Origin: Archangiaceae bacterium
GTDB lineage: Bacteria; Myxococcota; Myxococcia; Myxococcales; Myxococcaceae
Reading direction: 5' to 3'
DNA length: 64,000 nt
NCBI GenBank assembly: GCA_016879935.1
Contig: JAACJQ010000420.1
Coordinates: forward strand, 39,120-103,119
Notes under the pieces: generated by a model
Told to the model about the DNA's origin: nothing
The model's input: only the letters and a program-made list of their open reading frames with translations
The model's database searches: none
Position numbers and translations under genes: made by a program
Shown: one piece after another, positions 51,253 to 58,833 of the stretch
How the letters are laid out: each line of letters begins with the position of its first letter
How positions within the stretch are numbered: position 1 is the stretch's first letter

Positions 51253-54195
51253 TCAGTAGCGGCAGAAGTTGGGCGTCGCGCTCGGGTAGCAGGTCGAGCC
51301 CGTCGACGAGCCGCCGCAGCGATCGTTGTCGTCGCCACACGTGCAGCGCAGCGACGAACACGTCTGCCGCGTGACCCCGCCGGGCATCGGGCAGTCCGTG
51401 CTCGCCATGCAGGTGCAGGAGCCAGACGTCAGCCCGCCACCGCTCACGGGCGTGCACATGCCGCTCGAGCAGGTGACGCCGCAGACGCCGCAGTTGGCCG
51501 GGTCGTTCGACAGGTTCTTGCACGACGTGGCGTTGGGCCCGGTGGAGCAGCACGCCGTGCCGCTCCCGTTGCAGGCCTTGTGCAGACAGTCGGTGTCGGC
51601 GCAGTCGATGGTGCCGTCGCAGTCGTTGTCGATGCCGTCGCTGCAGGTCGTCTCGGTCGCGCTCGTCGGCGTGCACGAGCAGGTGGCCGCCGGGCCCGTT
51701 CCGATGCAGGTGGAGGCGCCGGTGCATGCCGGGCCCGAGCCGCAGCGGCAGACTCCGGCGGTGCAGAGGTTCGCCTGCGTCGCGCTGCAGGCCGAGCAGG
51801 TCGTACCGGGCGCACCACACGCGGCCGTCGTCGTCGTCGTCACGCAGGTGTTGCCGCTGCAGCAGCCGGCGCAGGTCGCCGTGTCGCAGACGCAGGTGCC
51901 GGCCTGACACCTGAGGCCGGGCCCGCAGGCCGCCGAAGCGCCGCACTTGCAGCTGCCTCCGCTACAGTTGTCGGCCTTCGCGGTTTCACACATCGTGCAC
52001 GCCGCCCCGCCCGCGCCGCAGCTGGTGGCCGTCGGTGGCGAGACGCAGGTGGCGCCGTTGCAGCAACCGCTCGGGCAGCTCGCCGCGTTGCAGACGCAGA
52101 CGCCGCCGACGCAGCGCTGGCCCACGACACACATTCCGTTCGCGCCACAGCGACAGCCGCCGCCGGTGCACGAGTCTGCCCGCGCCGGTTCGCACGCGAC
52201 GCACGCAGCGCCGTTGGTGCCACACTGGCCCAGTGATGGGGTGGCACAGGTGCCGCCCGTGCAGCAGCCGCTCGCGCAGGTCGCCGCCGAGCAGCCGTCA
52301 CAGGCCTGGTTGGAGCACGTCGAGGCGCAGGTGGAGCAGGCCGCGCCCATTCGCCCGCACTGCGCCGCCGTGGTGCCTGCCTGGCAACGCCCCATGGCGT
52401 CACAACAGCCCGACGGGCAGCTGGTCGCGTCACAGACGCACGCGCCGCCCGAGCACCGCTGGCCCATCTGGCAGGCCGCCCCTGCACCGCACGCGCAGGC
52501 GCCCGAGGTGCAGCGGTCGGATCTCGCGTCGCACGCCGCGCAGCTCATGCCCGACGCGCCGCACGCCGTCGTCGATTGCGCCGCGGCGCTGACGCAGGTG
52601 TTGCCCGAGCAGCAGCCGGTGGCACAGCTGGCTGCCGTGCAGGTGCAGGTGCCGTTGGCGCAGACCTGCCCGGGCGCGCACGCGGCGCCGGTGCCACAGC
52701 GGCACGCGCCCGTGGTGCAGGCGTTGGTGGCGCCGGTGCAGGCTGCGCACGCCGCGCCTCCGGTTCCACAGGCCGCAGCCGTCTGTGCCGCCTGCTGAAT
52801 GCACGCGCCCGCGCTGCAACACCCGGTGGGGCAGCTCGTCGCGTCACACACGCACGCGCCACCGACGCAGCGAAGGCCCGCTCCACACGCGGCGCCGGTG
52901 CCGCAGCGACAGGCTCCCGACGTGCAGCGATCGCCCGTGAGCCCGCAGCTCGTACACGCGCCACCGGCCGCGCCACACGCCGTCGCGCTCGTGGGCGTAC
53001 AGACGTTGCCGGCGCAGCAGCCGTTCGGGCAGCTCGTCGCGTCGCACACGCAGGCGCCACCCACACAGCGCTGGCCCGAGCCGCACGCAGGGCCGGTTCC
53101 ACACGCGCAGGCGCCGTTGCGGCAGGTGTCGGACGATGGCGCGCCACCCGCAGCGCAGGTCGCGCCCGCGGTGCCGCACGTCGCCGTCGCGTTCTGTCGG
53201 CAGGTGCCGGCGAGGCAGCAGCCCGTGGGGCAGGTGGTCGCGTCGCAGCCCGAGCACGTCTTCGCCGGGGTGCAGGTCGACGGGCACGTCTGGCACGCCA
53301 CGCCGCCGGTGCCGCACGCGGTGGCCGCGCTGCCCGCCTGGCAGGCACCGTTCGCGTCGCAGCACCCGGTGGGGCAGCTGGCGGCAGTGCACACGCAGAG
53401 GCCTGACACGCACTCCTGGCCGGCGGAGCACACGCCGGTTCTTCCGCACGCGCAGCCCGAGGGCCCGCAGGTGTCGGCGCGAACGGGATCGCACGCTGCG
53501 CACGCCGCGCCGCCGGTTCCACACTGGCCGAGGGTGGGCGAGACGCAGTTTCGGCCGTTGCAGCAGCCGCTCGCGCACGAGGTGGCGTCACAGAGACAGA
53601 GCCCGTTCTGGCACCGCTGGCCGGCCGCGCACGCAGGCCCGGTTCCACAGCCACACGCGCCCGCCACGCAGCTGTCGGTGGTGGCGGTTCGACAGTCGAC
53701 GCAGACCGCGCCGCCCATGCCGCACATCGAAGTTCCAGGCGCCTGACATTGGCCGTTGAAGCAGCAGCCACCGGGGCAGGTCTGCGCGTCACAGCCGGTG
53801 CACGCGCCGCTCGAGCAGAGGCCCTGGCCGCACGTCTGACACGAGAGGCCGCCGGTGCCGCAGGCGTCGCCCAACACACCCGGTGCGCAGAAGGTGCCGT
53901 TGCAGCAGCCGCCACACGAGAGCGGCCCACAGGCCGTCGCGCTCCCGCCACCTGCAGCGCCACCCGCACTGTCGCCTCCCGCCGAGCCGCCGCCCGCGCT
54001 GCCGCCTGCCGTCTCGCCCCCGTCGGTGCCCGACTCTCCGCCCGCCGCGCTGCCCGTTCGACACACTCCGCTCACGCACGAGAAGCCCGGAGCACAGTCG
54101 GCGCTGCTGGTGCACGCGTAGGTGAGCCGGCCGAAGTCGGTGTCGCAGGTGCAACCAGCCCCGACGAGCAGCAGGGTGAAGATGAAGACGCGCAT
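51253..54195 (-). CDS. Cys-rich repeat lipoprotein with MopE-like motif
   Basis: 980 residues. Lipobox LLVGAGC, so Cys15 is lipidated. A Gly/Ser-rich stretch (about 50-88) precedes about 12 tandem Cys-rich repeats, residues 89-839. The core is C-x4-C-x-x-G-C-C-x4-C (for example CDATSCPSGCC), with a second half ACGxxGxxCxxC and CxCGxGxxCxxGxxC. Near the C-terminus is CSDGIDNDCDGTIDCADTDC, the MopE-type putative metal-binding motif. Most Cys fall in fixed positions and should be paired. The gene lies between two Ser/Thr kinases, minus strand, 14 bp after the second kinase. Function unknown; surface structural or binding protein is the likely class. Confidence 0.85.
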   Translation of the reverse strand: MRVFIFTLLLVGAGCTCDTDFGRLTYACTSSADCAPGFSCVSGVCRTGSAAGGESGTDGGETAGGSAGGGSAGGDSAGGAAGGGSATACGPLSCGGCCNGTFCAPGVLGDACGTGGLSCQTCGQGLCSSGACTGCDAQTCPGGCCFNGQCQAPGTSMCGMGGAVCVDCRTATTDSCVAGACGCGTGPACAAGQRCQNGLCLCDATSCASGCCNGRNCVSPTLGQCGTGGAACAACDPVRADTCGPSGCACGRTGVCSAGQECVSGLCVCTAASCPTGCCDANGACQAGSAATACGTGGVACQTCPSTCTPAKTCSGCDATTCPTGCCLAGTCRQNATATCGTAGATCAAGGAPSSDTCRNGACACGTGPACGSGQRCVGGACVCDATSCPNGCCAGNVCTPTSATACGAAGGACTSCGLTGDRCTSGACRCGTGAACGAGLRCVGGACVCDATSCPTGCCSAGACIQQAAQTAAACGTGGAACAACTGATNACTTGACRCGTGAACAPGQVCANGTCTCTAASCATGCCSGNTCVSAAAQSTTACGASGMSCAACDARSDRCTSGACACGAGAACQMGQRCSGGACVCDATSCPSGCCDAMGRCQAGTTAAQCGRMGAACSTCASTCSNQACDGCSAATCASGCCTGGTCATPSLGQCGTNGAACVACEPARADSCTGGGCRCGANGMCVVGQRCVGGVCVCNAASCPSGCCNGATCVSPPTATSCGAGGAACTMCETAKADNCSGGSCKCGASAACGPGLRCQAGTCVCDTATCAGCCSGNTCVTTTTTAACGAPGTTCSACSATQANLCTAGVCRCGSGPACTGASTCIGTGPAATCSCTPTSATETTCSDGIDNDCDGTIDCADTDCLHKACNGSGTACCSTGPNATSCKNLSNDPANCGVCGVTCSSGMCTPVSGGGLTSGSCTCMASTDCPMPGGVTRQTCSSLRCTCGDDNDRCGGSSTGSTCYPSATPNFCRY
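51679..53931 (-). repeat. About 12 tandem Cys-rich coding repeats
   Basis: The repeats encode units of about 55-65 residues, each with the C-x4-C-x(1-2)-G-C-C core. Cores read on the minus strand include CGPLSCGGCC, CDAQTCPGGCC, CDATSCASGCC, CTAASCPTGCC and, last, CDTATCAGCC. Unit length and spacer content vary, so it is a degenerate array inside one gene, not a satellite. Confidence 0.8.
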
Positions 54196-54209
54196 GAAGG
54201 GCTCCCCGA

Positions 54210-55949
54210 CTACTTCAAGCGTAGCTTCTTCACCGTCTCTTCGTTGGGAAGGATCTCGACCTCGATGGTCTGGTCCACCCCAGCCTCGGCGTTCACCAGG
54301 TGCAGCAGGTGCCGGCCCACGGGCAACGAGGTGCCCAGCAGTGGCGTTTCGCCCAGCTTGCGGCCCCCGAGAAAGACGGTCGACCAGGGCTTCGTGTCGA
54401 GGCGCAGGGTGCCTTTTCGCGGGCCGGCCTTCACCAGCTTCACTCCTGCATCGACGACGGGCGGCGCTTCTTCGTCGAGCTTCAGCACGAGCGTGCTGCG
54501 TTCACCGGCGACGACGTCGATGGTGCGCTTGAGCGGCACGAAGCCGGGCGCCGAGAGCGAGAGCTCGTGGGTGCCAGGGCTCGCGGTGATGGGCCCGGCT
54601 GGAACGTCGACACCGTCGAGGGCGCGCGTCGCAGACGGCGGCGTGACCTCGACGACGAGCGTGCCCGTGACGGGCGCGACGGGCACGGCGACGCCTGCGT
54701 CGACTTCGGCGGGCGTCACGGCTCGACCGGGCGCCAGCACCACGCCAACACCGACGAGCACCACGAGCAGCACGACGACGCCCAGCACGAGTGGCAGCCG
54801 CGAGGGCGGCGGCGCGAGGGGCAGCGGTTCGATCTTCGTCGAGGTCTGAACGGGCGCTGGCTCGACCTGGCCCTTCGCGGCGCCCTGTTCTGCGAAGTCA
54901 CGGCGAATGCTGCGCTCGAACGAGTTGGTGACCTTCGGTGCCCCGCTCGGAGACGACGGCGTGCCCGAGGCCTCGAAGGCCAGCTGCGAGGCGGGGAGCT
55001 CGCCTTTGCGGGCCTGGTCGATGAGCTGTTTGCGCGCGGCGATGCGCTCGGCGAACAGGCTCTTCATGAACTCCGAGACGTCGGCGGCCGAGGTGCGCGA
55101 GCTGCCCGAGACGAGCCAGTCTTCGAGGGCGAGCTGAAACTCGCGCGCGCTCTGAAAGCGGTGCTCGGGCTTCGCAGCCATGGCCTTGCTGACGATGGCG
55201 TCGAGCTCGGGCGCGATGTCGGGCCGTCGCTCCGAGACGCGCGGGAACTGGTCGATCACCACCAGCTGCTTGAGCAGCTCGAGCTCTTCCATCGCGGGGA
55301 AGAGGCGGCTTCGGCTGAGCAGCTCGAACAGGCAGACGCCGAGCGCGAAGACGTCGGAGCGTGCGTCGACCGGCTCGGAGCGCGCCTGCTCGGGCGCCAT
55401 GTACGCGAGCTTGCCCTTGAGCTTGCCGCTCGACGTGGCCTGCGAGGCCACCTTCGCGATGCCGAAGTCGACGACCTTGATCGACCCGTCCATCGTGACG
55501 AGCAGGTTCTGCGGGCTCACGTCGCGGTGAACGATGCACTGCAGGGCGCCGTGCTCGTCGACGCGGGTGTGCGCGTGATGCAGCCCTTCGGCGGCCCAGG
55601 CGATCAACCGGCAGGCGAGCGCGTCGCTGAGGCCGTAGCCGCGCTTGCGGGCCTCGCGCGCGACGGTCGACAACGTCTCGCCGTCGACGAACTCCATCAC
55701 GATGAAGAACGAGCCCTCTGAGTCGCCGAGCTCGTAGATCTGCACGATGTGCGGGTGCGTGAGCCCGGCGGCGAGGCGCGCTTCGGCGAGGAACATCTCG
55801 ACGTGGTCGGGGTCTTCTTCGAGCGCGCCCATCATGCGCTTGATGACGACGAGCTTCTCGAACCCGCGGAGCGCCGGCTGCCGGGCGAGCCAGATCTCCG
55901 CCATGCCGCCAGATGCGAGTGGCGTCAGCAGCTCGTAGCGACCTACCAT
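54210..55949 (-). CDS. Ser/Thr protein kinase with PEGA-like tail
   Basis: 579 residues from ATG 55949; an in-frame GTG at 55982 would add 11. The kinase domain begins VGRYELLTPLASGGMAEIWLAR and has the glycine loop, VIKR lysine, catalytic loop HRDVSPQN and metal loop VDFGIAK. A membrane helix (LPLVLGVVVLLVVLVGVGVVLA, near 385-410) is followed by two PEGA-like modules (LVVEVTPPSATRALDGVDV and GTLRLDTKPWSTVFLGGRKLGETPL). It resembles the kinase at 49174 in both halves, so the two are probably duplicates. They flank the Cys-rich lipoprotein on opposite strands. Confidence 0.92.
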   Translation of the reverse strand: MVGRYELLTPLASGGMAEIWLARQPALRGFEKLVVIKRMMGALEEDPDHVEMFLAEARLAAGLTHPHIVQIYELGDSEGSFFIVMEFVDGETLSTVAREARKRGYGLSDALACRLIAWAAEGLHHAHTRVDEHGALQCIVHRDVSPQNLLVTMDGSIKVVDFGIAKVASQATSSGKLKGKLAYMAPEQARSEPVDARSDVFALGVCLFELLSRSRLFPAMEELELLKQLVVIDQFPRVSERRPDIAPELDAIVSKAMAAKPEHRFQSAREFQLALEDWLVSGSSRTSAADVSEFMKSLFAERIAARKQLIDQARKGELPASQLAFEASGTPSSPSGAPKVTNSFERSIRRDFAEQGAAKGQVEPAPVQTSTKIEPLPLAPPPSRLPLVLGVVVLLVVLVGVGVVLAPGRAVTPAEVDAGVAVPVAPVTGTLVVEVTPPSATRALDGVDVPAGPITASPGTHELSLSAPGFVPLKRTIDVVAGERSTLVLKLDEEAPPVVDAGVKLVKAGPRKGTLRLDTKPWSTVFLGGRKLGETPLLGTSLPVGRHLLHLVNAEAGVDQTIEVEILPNEETVKKLRLK

Positions 55950-56033
55950 TCTTCTGGGCAGCCACGGGCTCTGAGCCGACACGGCGTGCAGTGTCCTTCA
56001 GGGGTCTTCGAAGTCAATCGGGGTCGACGCGTC

Positions 56034-57044
56034 ATGAGCCTCAGCATCGTTGTCGTCAGCGCGCTGATCAGCGCGGCTCCACTCACGGCGTCGCAGCGGT
56101 TGGCAGACGCGCGTCGGCACATGGACGAGCTGCACTACGACAAGGCGGCGCGCGCGGCGGAAGCGGGGTTGCTGCAAGCCGACATCGATCACGAGACGCT
56201 GGTGGGCCTGTTCCAGGTCGCGGGCATCTCGTGGGCCGCGCTCGACAAACCGGCGAAGGCGAAGGAGTCGTTTCAGTACCTGCTCTCGCTCAAGCCCGAC
56301 TTCGAGCTGTCGAACGATCTGCCGCCGCGCATGCGCACGCCGTTCTTCGAAGCGAAGAGCTGGCTCTCGCAGACGACGCCGGTGGCCGCGAAGGTGACGC
56401 CGTTCGTGGCCGAAGGGCGGTTGGTGTCGCTCGACATCGTCGTCACCGACAACGAGCTGCTGCGGGTGAAGTCGGCGCGCATCACCTTGACGCCGGCAGG
56501 TGGCGCGCCCGAGCAGGAGCCGCTGCGGCTGGAGAACGGCAAGGCCTCGGTCGCGGTGAGTCCACAGGGCACGAAGTGGCGGGTCGAGCTGTTCGGCGAT
56601 CGCGGCGTGCTGGCCGACGTGCAGGGCGAAGCGACGAAGGCCGAAGCACCGCCGCCGCCGCCGCCCATCGTGAAGGCGCCGCCGCCGGTCGTGTCCACTG
56701 CGCCATCGCTCCGCTGGGCGCGGACGGTGGGGTGGGTGACGGCGATTGGCGCAGGGGTCGTGGCGGGTGGTGGCGTGGCCGCCGCGCTGATCTCGTCGGG
56801 CGATCGAACGCGCATCAGCACGGCCGCGCGTGACGAGCAGAACGTGGTCATCGGCATGACGCAGCTCGAAGCGAGCCGGCTCGATGCGCGCGCGCGCCTG
56901 ATGGCGACGGTGGCGAACGCGGCGTTCATCGCGGCCGGCGTGCTGGCGGCGGGCGCGGTGGTGTTCTTCACGCTCGGCGCCGAGTCGACGCCCGTGGCAG
57001 TGGGCATCGGCGCGGGCAACGTCAGCGCGTCGATCTCGTTCTGA
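56034..57044 (+). CDS. TPR-like exported membrane protein, unknown function
   Basis: 336 residues from ATG 56034. Signal peptide LSIVVVSALISAAPLTA. The N-terminal half is helical and TPR-like (AARAAEAGLLQADIDHETLVGLFQVAGISWAALDKPAKAKESFQYLL). A beta segment (ARITLTPAGGAPEQEPLRLENGKA) follows, then a Pro-rich linker. Two C-terminal membrane helices come last (VGWVTAIGAGVVAGGGVAAALI, AAFIAAGVLAAGAVVFFTL). Divergent from the second kinase over 84 bp, so they may share a regulatory region. Its stop abuts the next convergent gene as TGATCA. Confidence 0.78.
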   Translation: MSLSIVVVSALISAAPLTASQRLADARRHMDELHYDKAARAAEAGLLQADIDHETLVGLFQVAGISWAALDKPAKAKESFQYLLSLKPDFELSNDLPPRMRTPFFEAKSWLSQTTPVAAKVTPFVAEGRLVSLDIVVTDNELLRVKSARITLTPAGGAPEQEPLRLENGKASVAVSPQGTKWRVELFGDRGVLADVQGEATKAEAPPPPPPIVKAPPPVVSTAPSLRWARTVGWVTAIGAGVVAGGGVAAALISSGDRTRISTAARDEQNVVIGMTQLEASRLDARARLMATVANAAFIAAGVLAAGAVVFFTLGAESTPVAVGIGAGNVSASISF

Positions 57045-58130
57045 TCAGCGCGCCAGCGCGTTGAGGGCGCCCAGCTCTGACAGCAGGTGGGCTGGCAGCT
57101 CGAGGCCGTCGCGGCCGGTGTACGTGAAGTACGTGCGCTCGGTGAGGCGGTCGGCGCACTGGCGGGCGAGCTCGGTCTTCGGGTTCTCACGAATGCACGA
57201 CTCGAGCGTGAGCCACTCGAGCCGCCACAGCGCAGGGTCGGTCGTGGCCGCGCTGACGACACCGAGCAGCCAGAGGGCTTCCGCGCGGAAGCTGGCATTG
57301 GGCTCACGGCGGAGCGCTTCGAGCAGATAGCCCGAGGCGCGCAGGTGGCTGATCAACCGCGCGTCGTCGGTGGTGACCTGCTTCGCGATGCCGGTCATCT
57401 CGACGAGGGCCTTCGCGCGCGTGACGAGCACCGCGGGCGTGGCCTTCGAGACGACGAACTTCTCGGCCTGCCAGGCCTTCGCTTCGACGAGCCAGCGCTC
57501 CATCTGCCGGGTGACGAAGCCGGGGAGCGCCTTGCGGGTGCGGTTCTGCTCGAGCAGCGCGATGACGGCGTCGGGGTCGTCTTTGCCCTGCACGAGCACA
57601 GAGAGCGCGGTGCGCAGCGCCTGGGTCTGCTCGAAGGCCTCGACGTCGTTCGTGGGCTCGGTGGCGAAGAGGCGTTTCCACTCGGCGAGCGCGCGCTCGA
57701 ACTGGCGGGTGGTGGCGTAGAACGACGCGCGCTCCATGGGCGTGAGGGCGTCGGAGCCGGTCGCAGGCGCGATGTCTTTCGCGGTCGGCTGTCTCAGATG
57801 ACACGCGAAGCACAGCGACGAGATGGAGCGCAGGCGCGCGCGAGCGGTCTCGGTGTCGCGGGAGGCGAACTCGGTCTTCGGTTTGGCGACCTCGGCCGCG
57901 AAGAGCGAGGCGATGGGGCTCGAGACGCCCGACGAGAAGAAGTGATCGAGGGGCGTGAGCGTGTCGAGGCTGGTGCGAATTCTGTCGGCGTTGGCCGGGT
58001 CGCGGAACTGGGTGGGGCTGACGAGGAGCGGCTGAAGGGTGACCACGCTCGTCATCGCGGCCTGCATCGAGGGCTTCAGCTGTTGGGGTGGTGGGGGCGC
58101 AGCGAGCAGCAGGGCGATGAGCCAAGTCAT
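57045..58130 (-). CDS. Secreted helical-repeat protein with a CxxCH motif
   Basis: 361 residues from ATG 58130, with GGAGGG upstream. The frame is open further upstream but that part has no signal. Signal peptide TWLIALLLAAPPPP. One haem-type motif, Cys107-F-A-Cys110-His111 (SLCFACHLRQ), lies in the middle of an otherwise helical protein (FERALAEWKRLFATEPTNDVEAFEQTQAL...) that resembles TPR/HEAT repeats. A single motif suggests mono-haem c-type binding or a metal site; a distal Met ligand cannot be assigned by eye. Unknown function. Confidence 0.75.
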   Translation of the reverse strand: MTWLIALLLAAPPPPQQLKPSMQAAMTSVVTLQPLLVSPTQFRDPANADRIRTSLDTLTPLDHFFSSGVSSPIASLFAAEVAKPKTEFASRDTETARARLRSISSLCFACHLRQPTAKDIAPATGSDALTPMERASFYATTRQFERALAEWKRLFATEPTNDVEAFEQTQALRTALSVLVQGKDDPDAVIALLEQNRTRKALPGFVTRQMERWLVEAKAWQAEKFVVSKATPAVLVTRAKALVEMTGIAKQVTTDDARLISHLRASGYLLEALRREPNASFRAEALWLLGVVSAATTDPALWRLEWLTLESCIRENPKTELARQCADRLTERTYFTYTGRDGLELPAHLLSELGALNALAR

Positions 58131-58275
58131 GGGACCCTCCGGCCCGTCACGCTGCACCCGCCACGCCAGTGGCTCCCCACGGGGCGCTCGAGCCGGGGAG
58201 GCGCATCGAGTGCGCTCGTCTGGAGTTGCGTGGGTGAAATGCGCACGTTTCTGACAATCGCTGCATCTCCTTTTC

Positions 58276-58833
58276 ATGGAGACGCTCGCTGGGTACTCGC
58301 TGAAGCAGTCGAACATTCTTCGAAACGGCAAGAAGGTTGGCACGTTGACGAAGACGACCTGGCAGCTGGTCGACGAGGCGGGCCGGCAGCACGGTGGCTC
58401 GGTGGCGGCGCTGCTCGAGGCGCGGGCGAAGGCGAAGGGCCCCTCCGGCAAGCTGCGGTTGCACCTCGACACGCTCGAGGTCGTCTTGGGCGTCGTCTTC
58501 TTCGAGCGCCAGCGCATCGGCACGGTCGACGCGCAGGGCACGTACGCCGTCACGCTTCGGGGGCGGGCCTGCAGCGGCAACATGCACCAGACGCCGGGCG
58601 CGGTCTGGCTGGGCGGGCCGGGCAGCTCGGGCTCCATCACGGTTGGCGGCGCGACGTACCGCGCGTTCGAAGGCGCGATTCACGAGGGCCAGACAGTCAT
58701 CGGGTGGCTTCGCGCTGACGGCAGCTATCGCGGCGTCACGCGTGCGGGCGACTGCTTCTCCGGCTCTCTGAAGGTCCCCGGCTCTTCCCGGTTGCTGCGG
58801 TTGGTCTCTTCTTCCCCCGAGGTCGCGTCATGA
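58276..58833 (+). CDS. Hypothetical beta-rich protein, partner of the repeat gene
   Basis: 185 residues with no signal peptide or membrane helix. It is Gly- and beta-rich (NILRNGKKVGTLTKTTWQLVDEAG, RGRACSGNMHQTPGAVWLGG, VGGATYRAFEGAIHEG). Family not recognised. Its stop overlaps the start of the next gene (ATGA), which points to shared translation and perhaps joint function. The ribosome site is poor (TCTCCTTTTC before the ATG), so the start is less sure. Confidence 0.65.
   Translation: METLAGYSLKQSNILRNGKKVGTLTKTTWQLVDEAGRQHGGSVAALLEARAKAKGPSGKLRLHLDTLEVVLGVVFFERQRIGTVDAQGTYAVTLRGRACSGNMHQTPGAVWLGGPGSSGSITVGGATYRAFEGAIHEGQTVIGWLRADGSYRGVTRAGDCFSGSLKVPGSSRLLRLVSSSPEVAS

Noticed and set aside
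57045..58640. Longer 531-codon form of the CxxCH protein
   Set aside because: The first 170 codons overlap the promoter and 5' part of the opposite-strand gene at 58276 and are compositionally unlike a protein. ATG 58130 has GGAGGG and a signal peptide.
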